From assembly GCA_900550585.1 (NCBI GenBank), contig URST01000040.1, positions 1 through 19,027 on the forward strand: a stretch of DNA of 19,027 bases, written 5' to 3'. The position numbers and the translations under genes are program-made. Within the stretch, counting starts at the first letter, position 1. Every line of letters begins with the position of its first letter. The notes below the pieces were generated by a model that searched no databases, had not been told where the DNA came from, and saw nothing but the letters and a program-made list of their open reading frames with translations. Below are positions 1-7,069 of this stretch, piece by piece. The stretch comes from an uncultured Eubacteriales bacterium. GTDB lineage: Bacteria > Bacillota > Clostridia > Oscillospirales > Oscillospiraceae.

Positions 1-2
1 AC

Positions 3-137
3 GGCACCGCCAAGGGCGGCATCGTCATCGCCATCGCCCAGGAGCTGCAGGTGCCCGTAAAATTCGTGGGCGTGGGCGAGGGCATCGACGACCTGCGGCC
101 CTTTGATGCCAAAGAGTTTACAAGAGAGCTGCTGTAA
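3..137 (+). CDS. ftsY: Signal recognition particle receptor FtsY, C-terminal end (partial)
   Basis: Only the last 44 codons are in the window; the gene begins upstream. The readable tail contains GTAKGG, then VPVKFVGVGEGIDDLRPF, and ends FTRELL. This is the typical end of the SRP-type GTPase NG domain of FtsY. FtsY docks the SRP-ribosome complex at the membrane translocon. The stop codon TAA runs directly into the ribosome binding site of rph, so the two genes are probably co-transcribed. FtsY is preferred over Ffh because the frame ends at DLRPFDAKEF without an M domain. Confidence 0.9.
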   Translation, partial: GTAKGGIVIAIAQELQVPVKFVGVGEGIDDLRPFDAKEFTRELL

Positions 138-149
138 GGAGGCGTGACC

Positions 150-875
150 ATGGAACGAGCAGACGGTCGGAAATATAACGAGCTGCGGCCCGTGGAGATG
201 ACGGCGGGCTTTACGAAATTTGCGGAGGGCAGCGTGCTCATCCGCTGCGGCGACACGGTGGTGCTGTGCAATGCCTCGGTGGAGGACCGCGTACCGCCCC
301 ATGTGCGGCCCGGCCACGGCTGGGTCACGGCGGAGTATTCCATGCTGCCCCGTGCCAACCGGGAGCGCAGCCGCCGGGACGTGGATAAGCTGAAGCTGTC
401 CGGCCGCAGCGCCGAGATCCAGCGGCTCATCGGCCGCAGCCTCCGGGCGGCGGTGGACATGTCCCTGCTGGGCGAGCGCACCATCACCATCGACTGCGAT
501 GTGCTGCAGGGCGACGGCGGCACCCGCACCGCCTCCGTCACCGGCGGCTTCGCGGCGCTGGCGCTGGCCTGCCGCCGCCTGGTGGAGAGCGGCGACATCG
601 GCCGCATGCCCATCCGTCACTATGTGGCCGGCGTGTCCGCCGGCATCGTGGCGGAAACGCCCATGCTGGACCTGCAGTATTCTGAGGACAGCCGGGCGCA
701 GGTGGATCTGAACTGCATCATGAACGAGCTGGGTGAGATCATTGAGATACAGGGCACCGGCGAGGGCCGCGCCTTCTCTCTGAAGGAGCAGCAGGAGCTG
801 GTGGAGCTGTGCGCCAAAGGCAACCGGGAGCTTATCCGGAAACAGAAAGAACTGCTGGGGGATATACTGCGATGA
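150..875 (+). CDS. rph: Ribonuclease PH
   Basis: This 241-aa protein is a phosphorolytic 3'-5' exoribonuclease that trims the 3' ends of tRNA precursors, using phosphate as co-substrate and acting as a hexamer in the cytoplasm. It opens MERADGRKYNELRPV and carries GWVTAEYSMLPRA, GRSAEIQRLIGRSLRAAVD and VLQGDGGTRTASVTGG, all diagnostic of RNase PH, and it has the family's usual length. The start chosen is ATG 150, because AAGGAGG (136-142) sits seven bases before it; an upstream in-frame GTG at 144 is only one base from that site. The stop overlaps the rdgB start as ATGA, so the two are translationally coupled. Confidence 0.95.
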   Translation: MERADGRKYNELRPVEMTAGFTKFAEGSVLIRCGDTVVLCNASVEDRVPPHVRPGHGWVTAEYSMLPRANRERSRRDVDKLKLSGRSAEIQRLIGRSLRAAVDMSLLGERTITIDCDVLQGDGGTRTASVTGGFAALALACRRLVESGDIGRMPIRHYVAGVSAGIVAETPMLDLQYSEDSRAQVDLNCIMNELGEIIEIQGTGEGRAFSLKEQQELVELCAKGNRELIRKQKELLGDILR

Positions 876-1477
876 AATTTGTACTTGCCTCCCATAACAA
901 GGGAAAGCTGGCCGAGATGCAGGCCGTTCTGGCCGATCTGGGCGTGGAGGTGGTGATGCCCGCCGAGCTGGGCATCACCGTGGATGTGGAGGAGACGGGG
1001 GAGACGTTTGCCGAGAACGCAGCCCTGAAGGCCAGGGCCATCATGGCCGCCAGCGGTCTGCCGGCCATTGCCGACGACTCCGGCCTGTGTGTCAACTGGC
1101 TCAACGGCGCGCCCGGCGTCTACTCCGCCCGCTACGGTGGACTGGACGACGATGCGGCCCGCTACCGTCTGCTGCTGCAGAATCTGCGGGGCGCCACGGA
1201 CCGCAGCGCCTATTTCCACACCGCCATCGTCTGCGCCTTCCCCAACGGGGACGTGCTGACGGCGGAGGGCGACTGCCACGGCGCCATTGCCTTCGCGCCC
1301 ATGGGAGACGGCGGCTTCGGCTACGACCCGGTGTTTCTGGTGCCGTCCCTGCGCAAGACCTTTGCCCAGCTGACGCCGGAGGAGAAGAACGCCATCTCCC
1401 ACCGGGGCAACGCTCTGCGGAAATTTGCGGCGGAGCTGAAGGACTATCTGGCAAATAACGGACATTTGGAGAAGTAA
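872..1477 (+). CDS. rdgB: XTP/dITP diphosphatase (RdgB/HAM1 family)
   Basis: This 201-aa house-cleaning pyrophosphatase hydrolyses XTP, dITP and ITP to monophosphates and keeps deaminated purines out of DNA and RNA. Family motifs run in order: ASHNKGKLAEM near the N-terminus, FAENAALKA, ADDSGLCV, GAPGVYSARYGG, GFGYDPVF, and EKNAISHRGNAL near the C-terminus. The start ATG at 872 overlaps the rph stop by four bases; longer in-frame starts would lie deep inside rph. An rph-rdgB pair is a common bacterial arrangement linking RNA turnover with nucleotide-pool hygiene. Confidence 0.95.
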   Translation: MKFVLASHNKGKLAEMQAVLADLGVEVVMPAELGITVDVEETGETFAENAALKARAIMAASGLPAIADDSGLCVNWLNGAPGVYSARYGGLDDDAARYRLLLQNLRGATDRSAYFHTAIVCAFPNGDVLTAEGDCHGAIAFAPMGDGGFGYDPVFLVPSLRKTFAQLTPEEKNAISHRGNALRKFAAELKDYLANNGHLEK

Positions 1478-1480
1478 GCT

Positions 1481-1801
1481 ATGGAACTGACAAGCAAGCA
1501 GCGGGCCCAGCTTCGGGGGCTCGCCAACGACATCGACACCATCGTGCAGGTGGGGAAGGACGGCATCGGCGAAAACCTGGTCAAGCAGGTCAACGACGCG
1601 CTGGAGGCCCGGGAACTCATCAAGGGCCGGGTGCTGGAGAACTCCATGCTCACCGCCCGCGAGGCGGCGGAGGAGCTGGCCGTGGCCGCCCGCTGCGAGG
1701 TGGTGCAGGTCATCGGCAGCAAGTTCGTGCTCTACCGGATGCAGCACGACAAGAGCAAACGGAAGATCGAACTGGTAAAGGCGCAGCGGCCTGCCAACTG
1801 A
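1481..1801 (+). CDS. yhbY: YhbY/YqeI family RNA-binding protein (CRM domain)
   Basis: This 106-aa protein consists almost entirely of one CRM domain, an RNA-binding fold associated with large-subunit assembly. The N-terminal LTSKQRAQLRGLAND, the central VQVGKDGIGENLVKQV and the later KGRVLENS match YhbY/YqeI proteins. GGAGAAG (1468-1474) precedes the ATG. It sits three bases after rdgB and just ahead of nadD, as yqeI does in the Bacillus yqeG-yqeM cluster. A role in 50S maturation is inferred from the family. Confidence 0.9.
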   Translation: MELTSKQRAQLRGLANDIDTIVQVGKDGIGENLVKQVNDALEARELIKGRVLENSMLTAREAAEELAVAARCEVVQVIGSKFVLYRMQHDKSKRKIELVKAQRPAN

Positions 1802-1845
1802 CGCATATTTTGGGAGAAAATACCTGTGAAAGCGGGTGAGAAGCA

Positions 1846-3039
1846 TTGAAGATCGGCATTTACGGCGGGACGTTCGACCCGCCCCACAACGGGCACATCG
1901 CGGCGGCAAAGGCCGCCATGGAGCGGCTTTCGCTGGATAAGCTGCTGCTGGTCCCCACGTTTATCCCGCCCCACAAGGAACTGCCGGCGGGGGCGGCATC
2001 GCCGCAGCAGCGGCTGGACATGACGGTGCTGGCCACGGCGGCGCTGGGCAAAAAAGCCGAGGTGCTGGATGTGGAGCTGCGGCGCGGCGGCCCCAGCTAT
2101 TCCTGGGAAACGCTGTGCATGATGAAGCAGCAGTATCCGGATGATGAAATTTTCCTGCTGATGGGCTCGGACATGTTCCTGACCCTGCAGGACTGGCGGG
2201 AGTCGCGGCAGGGGATGTCCATGGCCCGCATCGGCGCGTTCAGCCGCATGCAGGGCGGCGAGGAGGCCGCCTTTGCCCGGCAGAAGGCGTTTCTGGAGCG
2301 GGAGTACGGCGCGGACGTGACCGTTATCCCCAATCCGCAGGTGGTGGAGCTGTCCTCCACAGAGGTGCGGCAGGCGCTGGCCCAGGGCGGCGGCGCGGAT
2401 CTGCTGCCCGCCGCCGTATACGGCTATGTACTGCGGGAAAAGCTGTACGGTACGCACATGCCTCTGGCAGGACTGACGCCGGATGAGCTGCGGCCCATCG
2501 CCCTGAGCTATCTGAAGCCCAAGCGGATGCCCCATGTACTGGGCACGGAGCAGGAGGCGGTGCGTCTTGTCCGCCGCTACGGCGGCGACGAGAACCAGGC
2601 CCGCATCGCGGCGCTGCTCCACGACTGCACGAAGAAACTGGATATGCCGGAGCAGCTGGCGCTGTGCGCGGAGTACGGCATCGAGCTGGACGAACTGGAG
2701 CGGAAGGCCCTGAAGCTGCTGCACAGCAAGACCGGTGCCGCCATTGCCCGCGGTGTGTTCGGCGTGGAGGACGCGGTGTACGATGCCATCTGGTATCACA
2801 CTACCGGCAAGCCGGACATGACCCGGCTGGAGAAGATCATCTATCTGGCGGACTACATCGAGCCGAGCCGGGATTTTGACGGCGTGGAGGAGCTGCGCCG
2901 CGCTGTGTACGAGGATCTGGACCATGGCCTGCTGATGGGCCTGACCATGACCATACAGGAGATGGAGGAGATGGGGAATCCCGTCCACCATCTGACCCGC
3001 GACGCGCGGGACTACTTATTGAAAAGAGGGATACGATGA
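1846..3039 (+). CDS. nadD: Fused nicotinate-nucleotide adenylyltransferase / YqeK HD-domain phosphohydrolase
   Basis: This 397-aa protein joins two enzymes usually encoded separately. Residues 1-203 are NadD, which adenylates nicotinate mononucleotide to deamido-NAD: IYGGTFDPPHNGH (nucleotidyltransferase HxGH motif at residues 14-17), MGSDMF and SSTEVR. Residues about 215-397 are YqeK, a metal-dependent HD hydrolase of the diadenosine tetraphosphate class: H230, LLHDCTKK (H259-D260), LLHSKTGA, WYHTTG and LADYIEPSR. The frame is open throughout, without a stop or internal restart at the junction (near YGTHMPLAG). It starts at TTG 1846 after a GGTGAG-like site; no in-frame ATG precedes the nucleotide-binding motif. 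The stop overlaps the rsfS ATG. Confidence 0.92.
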   Translation: MKIGIYGGTFDPPHNGHIAAAKAAMERLSLDKLLLVPTFIPPHKELPAGAASPQQRLDMTVLATAALGKKAEVLDVELRRGGPSYSWETLCMMKQQYPDDEIFLLMGSDMFLTLQDWRESRQGMSMARIGAFSRMQGGEEAAFARQKAFLEREYGADVTVIPNPQVVELSSTEVRQALAQGGGADLLPAAVYGYVLREKLYGTHMPLAGLTPDELRPIALSYLKPKRMPHVLGTEQEAVRLVRRYGGDENQARIAALLHDCTKKLDMPEQLALCAEYGIELDELERKALKLLHSKTGAAIARGVFGVEDAVYDAIWYHTTGKPDMTRLEKIIYLADYIEPSRDFDGVEELRRAVYEDLDHGLLMGLTMTIQEMEEMGNPVHHLTRDARDYLLKRGIR

Positions 3040-3404
3040 AAACACCGAAGGAACTGGCCCTGCTGGCGGCCCGCGCGCTGTCCGATAAGAAGGGAAAGGA
3101 GATCCAGGCGCTGGAGATCGCTGACCTGACCACGCTGGCGGATTATTTCGTGCTGGCCACCGGTTCCAGCAATACCCAGATCAACGCGCTGGTGGACAAT
3201 GTGGAGAAGGTGCTCCACGAGGAGGCCGGCGAGGATCCGCTGCACCGGGAGGGCTACCGCGGCGGCACATGGGTGCTGCTGGACTACGGCTGCATCGCCG
3301 TCCATGTGTTCAACCACGAGGCCCGGGAGTTCTACGGGCTGGAGCGTCTGTGGCGGGACGGCAAGCCTCTGGATCTGACGGGCATCACCGACGACCACGA
3401 GTGA
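3036..3404 (+). CDS. rsfS: Ribosomal silencing factor RsfS
   Basis: This 122-aa protein binds uL14 on the 50S subunit and blocks joining with 30S when nutrients are short. LEIADLTTLADYFVLATGSS, then QINALVDNVEKVL, WVLLDYGCIAVHVF and REFYGLERLW form the continuous DUF143/RsfS domain, and the length is normal. The ATG overlaps the nadD-yqeK stop by four bases. Its position directly after YqeK matches yqeL in Bacillus. It is the last gene of the operon; a strong terminator follows within ten bases. Confidence 0.95.
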   Translation: MKTPKELALLAARALSDKKGKEIQALEIADLTTLADYFVLATGSSNTQINALVDNVEKVLHEEAGEDPLHREGYRGGTWVLLDYGCIAVHVFNHEAREFYGLERLWRDGKPLDLTGITDDHE

Positions 3405-3408
3405 ACGA

Positions 3409-3457
3409 AAAAAATAAAGCTTCAGGCCGCTTTCAGCGGCCTGAAGCTTTATTTTTT
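3409..3457. terminator. Bidirectional intrinsic terminator between rsfS and the convergent XRE gene
   Basis: The arms 3409-3430 and 3436-3457 are perfect 22-base inverted complements around the loop TTTCA. The core is AAGCTTCAGGCCGC, with A6 on the left and T6 on the right, so it can stop transcription from either side. The stop codon of the minus-strand XRE gene (3449-3451) lies inside the right arm. Confidence 0.93.
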
Positions 3458-3670
3458 CCGAGGATACGGCTGTGTCACATCGGTGCGGCACAGCAGATAG
3501 TCCACGCTGACACTATAGAGGTCGGCCAGCGCACACAACAGCTCGTCCGTCAGCGGCTGCGTTCCGGTCTCTACATAGCTGTATTTGCGCTGCGTGATGC
3601 CGATGGCATTTGCCACCTGCTGCTGTGTCATATCATGGTCATCCCGCAGATCCCTGATGCGGTTCCGCAT
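3449..3670 (-). CDS. Small XRE-family helix-turn-helix regulator
   Basis: This 73-aa protein is a single Cro/C1-type HTH domain, starting MRNRIRDLRDDHDMTQQQVA and continuing with AIGITQRKYSYVETGTQPLT and LCALADLYSVSVDYLL. The start is placed at ATG 3670 because GGGGGTG lies just upstream of it; an in-frame ATG at 3700 has no comparable site. It lacks any effector domain. It lies 51 bases downstream of a second HTH gene on the same strand and is probably co-transcribed with it. Its target is unknown; the dyad at 3977-3996 is one candidate. Confidence 0.85.
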   Translation of the reverse strand: MRNRIRDLRDDHDMTQQQVANAIGITQRKYSYVETGTQPLTDELLCALADLYSVSVDYLLCRTDVTQPYPRKK

Positions 3671-3721
3671 GTCAACACCCCCGTCTGCCTGATCGTTCAT
3701 AAGTGAAACGTTTTTTGCCTT

Positions 3722-3925
3722 TCAAGGGATGATGCGTACTACATCGTTGGGCGAACAGCCGACAAGCCGGCAGAGCTTCTCCAACGTGACAATGGTGATG
3801 TTTCTGTTCTTTTTCAGAGAATCCAGCGTCTTATTATCAATGCCATTTTGCAGCAGATAGTATTGGGACACGCCATTTTTGCGCATGGTCTCCCACAGCG
3901 GACTGTAATCAAAAATGGCATTCAC
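3722..3925 (-). CDS. Very short Cro/C1-type helix-turn-helix protein
   Basis: This is a 67-aa protein if it starts at GTG 3925. It contains YSPLWETMRKNGVSQYYLL, NGIDNKTLDSLKKNRNITI and LEKLCRLVGCSPNDVVRIIP, the pattern of the compact YozG/HTH_26-type regulators (PLW...GI-NKTL...N-T--TLEKLC...C-P-DI). The reading frame stays open far upstream, but the family begins close to this point and a TATAAT box lies 24 bases before the GTG. The start remains uncertain: upstream bases are only weakly Shine-Dalgarno-like. Several codons end in A or T, unlike neighbouring genes. It is the first gene of a two-HTH minus-strand pair. Confidence 0.8.
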   Translation of the reverse strand: MNAIFDYSPLWETMRKNGVSQYYLLQNGIDNKTLDSLKKNRNITIVTLEKLCRLVGCSPNDVVRIIP

Positions 3926-3949
3926 CCCCAATGTGCAGCTGATAGCTTC

Positions 3950-3955
3950 ATTATA
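3950..3955 (-). promoter_or_regulatory. -10 element for the HTH gene pair
   Basis: The minus strand reads TATAAT here, 24 bases before the proposed GTG start. The -35 region is weak (TATTGA or similar), and it abuts the dyad at 3977-3996. Confidence 0.5.
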
Positions 3956-3976
3956 TGGAAAAATGCCAAAATCAAT

Positions 3977-3996
3977 ATTGTGGATATATACACAAT
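3977..3996. promoter_or_regulatory. Candidate operator: 20-bp dyad between divergent promoters
   Basis: ATTGTGGATATATACACAAT is a dyad in which nine of ten base pairs match: ATTGTG/CACAAT arms around a self-complementary ATATAT core. It covers the -35 box of the rightward promoter and abuts the -35 region of the leftward one. A repressor bound here could shut both. Autoregulation by one of the adjacent HTH proteins is an inference. Confidence 0.65.
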
Positions 3997-4006
3997 GCGG
4001 TATAGT
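3978..4006 (+). promoter_or_regulatory. Promoter of the 64-aa protein gene
   Basis: TTGTGG (3978-3983), a 17-base spacer and TATAGT (4001-4006) form a good sigma-A promoter 22 bases upstream of the ATG at 4028. Confidence 0.65.
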
Positions 4007-4027
4007 ACAGAAACAGGGGGTGGAAAA

Positions 4028-4222
4028 ATGGCGGATTACAAGGCGATGTATCTGGCGGCGATGGACGCCATGGAGCAGGCGGTGACGCAGCTCATCGAGG
4101 CGCAGCGGAAATGTGAGGAGCTGTATGTGGTCTCCTGCCAGCGCGAGGAGCAGCTGCTGCACAAAAATTGTCATTATGACGAAAAAGAGGGCTTGACAAT
4201 CGGCAAAAAAGCGATAAAATAA
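4028..4222 (+). CDS. Small protein of unknown function (64 aa)
   Basis: I do not assign a function. The protein begins MADYKAMYLAAMDAMEQAV, is strongly helical with no membrane segment, and ends in the basic stretch IGKKAIK; two cysteines are present. Small proteins opening DYKxMYL...AxxxAxxxLxxAQxxCEE recur as hypotheticals in Clostridia. AGGGGGTGG precedes the ATG and a recognisable promoter lies upstream, so it is likely a real gene; earlier in-frame starts lie within the regulatory region. It is divergent from two HTH genes across a shared dyad. Its last 30 bases contain the promoter for the leuS leader. Confidence 0.7.
   Translation: MADYKAMYLAAMDAMEQAVTQLIEAQRKCEELYVVSCQREEQLLHKNCHYDEKEGLTIGKKAIK
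4193..4220 (+). promoter_or_regulatory. Promoter of the leuS T-box leader
   Basis: TTGACA (4193-4198), a 16-base spacer and TAAAAT (4215-4220) form a near-consensus sigma-A promoter. It lies inside the last codons of the 64-aa gene, and transcription should begin around 4227, a few bases past that gene's stop. Confidence 0.75.
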
Positions 4223-4227
4223 GCCTT

Positions 4228-4493
4228 GATATCGCAACATGCGAGGATGGGAAAAAGACGAGGCAGGCCCGCCGAAAGAGAGCCGGCGGCTGGTGTGAGC
4301 CGGTGGGGGCGCTTCGTTGTACTGGCCCCGGAGCATTCCGCCTGAACAGGGCGGGACGGAGGCGCACCGTTACAGGCGCGGCCCCTTGCAAGAGGGGAGC
4401 TGAGCGCCGTCCGGGTGACCGGCGGCGGTATCAGGGTGGTAACACGTTCTGACACGTCCCTGACCGTTTTCAACGGTCGGGGATGTTTTTTTG
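4228..4493 (+). promoter_or_regulatory. T-box riboswitch controlling leuS
   Basis: The gene-free stretch 4223-4531 is a tRNA-sensing T-box leader. Stem I has the AGAGAG element (4277-4282) and a distal hairpin with arms 4282-4287/4299-4304 whose loop contains GGTGTGA. A leucine codon CTG (4322-4324), followed by GCCCCGGAGC, is the best specifier candidate; TTG at 4317 is an alternative. The T-box sequence AGGGTGGTAACACG (4433-4446) offers UGGU to pair with the ACCA end of uncharged tRNA-Leu, and the terminator at 4454-4492 follows. Uncharged tRNA-Leu would favour the antiterminator and raise LeuS. I did not fold the RNA. Confidence 0.9.
4454..4492 (+). terminator. T-box-controlled intrinsic terminator before leuS
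   Basis: The 15-bp stem 4454-4468/4472-4486 (two G-U pairs, loop TTC) ends in seven T residues (4486-4492). It follows the T-box sequence and is the expected off-state hairpin. Confidence 0.88.
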
Positions 4494-4531
4494 TAAACAG
4501 GAAAATTTCAGATATTGTAAGGAGAAGCAGC

Positions 4532-6958
4532 ATGAATTACGATTTTGCGGCCATTGAAAAGAAGTGGCAGGCCAACTGGGAAAAGACCAAGCCCTACGCC
4601 GCCGTCACCGGCGACAAGCGCCCCAAGTTCTACGGGCTCATCGAGTTCCCCTATCCCTCCGGACAGGGCCTGCACGTCGGCCATCCCCGGCCCTTTACCG
4701 CCATGGACATCGTCACCCGCAAAAAGCGGATGGAGGGCTACAACGTCCTGTTCCCCATCGGCTTTGACGCCTTCGGCCTGCCCACGGAGAACTACGCCAT
4801 CAAGAATCACATCCATCCGGCTGTGGTGACGAAGAACAACATCGAGAATTTCACCAACCAGCTGAAGATGCTGGGCTACGGCTTCGACTGGGACCGCTGC
4901 GTGGACACCACCGACCCCAACTACTACAAGTGGACCCAGTGGATCTTCCTGCAGATGTTCAAGCACGGCCTGGCCTACAAGACCACCATGCCCGTGAACT
5001 GGTGCACCAGCTGCAAGTGCGTGCTGGCCAACGAGGAAGTGGTCAACGGCGTGTGTGAGCGCTGCGGCAGCGAGGTCATCCGTAAGGAAAAGAGCCAGTG
5101 GATGCTGAAGATCACCGCCTACGCCCAGCGCCTTATCGACGATCTGGACGACGTGGATTACATCGAGCGCGTGAAGATCCAGCAGCGCAACTGGATCGGC
5201 CGTTCCACCGGCGCTGAGGTGACGTTCAAGACCAACGTAGGCGACGAGGTCACGGTGTACACTACCCGTGCCGACACGCTGTTCGGCACCACCTACATGG
5301 TCATCTCCCCGGAGCATCCGCTGCTGAAGAAGTGGCAGCCCCTCATCAAAAACTGGGACGCCGTGGCGGCGTATCAGGACGAGGCGGCCCACAAGTCCGA
5401 CTTTGAGCGGGGCGAGCTGAACAAGGAAAAGACCGGTGTGCGGCTGGAGGGCATCGAGGTCATGAACCCCGTGACCCATCAGGCCCTGCCCATGTTCGTG
5501 TCCGACTACGTCCTCATGGGCTACGGCACCGGCATCGTCATGGGCGTGCCCGGCCACGACCAGCGCGACTGGGAGTTCGCCAAGAAGTTCGGCCTGCCCA
5601 TCATCGAGGTGGTCAAGGGCGGCGATGTCACCAAGGAGGCCTTTGTGGCCAAGGACGACAGCGCCATCATGGTCAACTCCGGTTTCCTCAACGGCATGAC
5701 CGTGAAGGAGGCCATCCCCGCCATGAAGAAGTACGTGGTGGAGCAGGGCTTCGGCAAGGAGAAGGTCAACTACAAGCTGCGCGACTGGGTGTTCTCCCGC
5801 CAGCGCTATTGGGGCGAGCCTATCCCCCTGGTGAACTGCGAGAAGTGCGGCTGGGTGGCCCTGCCGGAGGAGCAGCTGCCGCTGGTGCTGCCCCAGGTGG
5901 AGAGCTACGAGCCTACCGACGACGGCGAAAGCCCCCTGAGCAAGATGACCGACTGGGTCAACACCACCTGCCCCTGCTGCGGCGGCCCCGCCAAGCGTGA
6001 GACAGACACCATGCCCCAGTGGGCCGGTTCCAGCTGGTACTTCCTGCGGTATATGGATCCCCACAACGACAAGGCGCTAGCCAGCAAGGAGGCGCTGGAC
6101 TACTGGTCCCCGGTGGACTGGTACAACGGCGGCATGGAGCACACCACCCTGCACCTGCTGTACTCCCGGTTCTGGCACAAGTTCCTGTACGACATCGGCG
6201 TGGTGCCCACCAAGGAGCCTTACGCCAAGCGCACCAGCCACGGTATGATCCTGGGCGAGGGCGGCGAGAAGATGTCCAAGTCCCGGGGCAACGTGGTGAA
6301 CCCCAATGACATCGTGGCCCAGTACGGCGCGGACACCATGCGCCTGCACATCATGTTCATCGGCGACTTCGAGAAGGCCGTCAGCTGGAGCAACGAGGCC
6401 GTCAAGGGCAGCAAGCGCTTCCTGGACCGCTGCTTCAACCTGCAGGATATCGCTACCGCTGAGGAGGGCATCTCTGCCAAGAACGAGTCCATCGTCCACA
6501 AGACCATCAAGAAGGTGACGCAGGACATCGACGAGCTGAAGATGAACACCGCCATTGCCGCCATGATGACCATGGTCAACGAGTTCTATGCCAACGGCTG
6601 CTCCAAGGGCGACGTGGAGGTGCTGTGCCTGCTGCTCAGCCCCTTCGCCCCCCATATGGTGGAGGAGATGTGGGAGAACATGGGCTTTGCCGCCAAGTAC
6701 GGCAAGATGGCCATGCAGATGGACTGGCCCGCCCACGACGAGGCCAAGACCGTGGACTCCCATGTGGAGATGGCCGTGCAGATCAACGGCAAGCTGAAGG
6801 GCACCGTCACCGTCCCCATGGACAGCGACGAGGCCGCGGTGGTGGCCGCCGCCATGGACACCGACAAGGTGAAAAAAGCCGTGGAAGGCATGTCTGTTGT
6901 CAAGACCATTCTGGTGAAGAACAAGCTGGTGAACCTCATCGTCAAGCCCGTCAAGTAA
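4532..6958 (+). CDS. leuS: Leucyl-tRNA synthetase
   Basis: This 808-aa class Ia synthetase charges tRNA-Leu. It starts MNYDFAAIEKKWQANW and has the HIGH-type motif HVGH at residues 48-51, with GFDAFGLPTENYA shortly after. A zinc-binding stretch (CTSCKCV and CERCG) is followed by the CP1 editing domain (about 220-415), which keeps GTGIVMGVPGHDQRD. A second cysteine pair region lies near CEKCGW/CPCCGG, and KMSKS is at about 580. The C-terminal anticodon-binding and LeuS-specific domains are complete (QINGKLKGTVTVP). ATG 4532 is chosen because AAGGAG (4519-4524) precedes it and the open frame further upstream is T-box RNA. Confidence 0.97.
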   Translation: MNYDFAAIEKKWQANWEKTKPYAAVTGDKRPKFYGLIEFPYPSGQGLHVGHPRPFTAMDIVTRKKRMEGYNVLFPIGFDAFGLPTENYAIKNHIHPAVVTKNNIENFTNQLKMLGYGFDWDRCVDTTDPNYYKWTQWIFLQMFKHGLAYKTTMPVNWCTSCKCVLANEEVVNGVCERCGSEVIRKEKSQWMLKITAYAQRLIDDLDDVDYIERVKIQQRNWIGRSTGAEVTFKTNVGDEVTVYTTRADTLFGTTYMVISPEHPLLKKWQPLIKNWDAVAAYQDEAAHKSDFERGELNKEKTGVRLEGIEVMNPVTHQALPMFVSDYVLMGYGTGIVMGVPGHDQRDWEFAKKFGLPIIEVVKGGDVTKEAFVAKDDSAIMVNSGFLNGMTVKEAIPAMKKYVVEQGFGKEKVNYKLRDWVFSRQRYWGEPIPLVNCEKCGWVALPEEQLPLVLPQVESYEPTDDGESPLSKMTDWVNTTCPCCGGPAKRETDTMPQWAGSSWYFLRYMDPHNDKALASKEALDYWSPVDWYNGGMEHTTLHLLYSRFWHKFLYDIGVVPTKEPYAKRTSHGMILGEGGEKMSKSRGNVVNPNDIVAQYGADTMRLHIMFIGDFEKAVSWSNEAVKGSKRFLDRCFNLQDIATAEEGISAKNESIVHKTIKKVTQDIDELKMNTAIAAMMTMVNEFYANGCSKGDVEVLCLLLSPFAPHMVEEMWENMGFAAKYGKMAMQMDWPAHDEAKTVDSHVEMAVQINGKLKGTVTVPMDSDEAAVVAAAMDTDKVKKAVEGMSVVKTILVKNKLVNLIVKPVK

Positions 6959-6984
6959 AATTGCGGTTTTTTGTGGGAAATAGC

Positions 6985-7013
6985 TTGACAAGGTGCCGTT
7001 TCATCGGTATAAT
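6985..7013 (+). promoter_or_regulatory. Consensus promoter of rpsU
   Basis: TTGACA (6985-6990), exactly 17 bases, then TATAAT (7008-7013): a full sigma-A consensus, as expected for an abundant ribosomal protein. No clear terminator separates it from leuS. Confidence 0.9.
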
Positions 7014-7035
7014 ACATCCGTTAGTCATGCGAATG

Positions 7036-7069
7036 GCTCTTAAAGAGCACCCAGGATCGAGCCGGGTGC
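7036..7069 (+). promoter_or_regulatory. Hairpin leader of rpsU
   Basis: Two overlapping hairpins lie in the 5' UTR: GCTCT/AGAGC (7036-7048) and a stronger one, GCACCC with GGGTGC (7047-7052/7064-7069), extended by GG/CC across one bulged A. They share bases 7047-7048, so they cannot both form fully. The ribosome binding site GGAGGGAGGG starts just after. A regulatory role is not established. Confidence 0.4.

Noticed and set aside
144..149. GTG start for rph two codons upstream
   Set aside because: It is only one base from the AAGGAGG site; ATG 150 has proper spacing.
3922..3951. Possible nine-codon leader peptide on the minus strand (MKLSAAHWG) ending at the HTH gene start
   Set aside because: It overlaps the -10 box and has no ribosome binding site; likely chance.
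4508..6064. A 518-codon open frame on the minus strand, and another at 6077-6991, both opposite leuS
   Set aside because: Antisense shadows of leuS caused by GC-rich codon use; composition is dominated by His, Val, Gly and Leu with no recognisable domain, while the plus strand is an intact LeuS.
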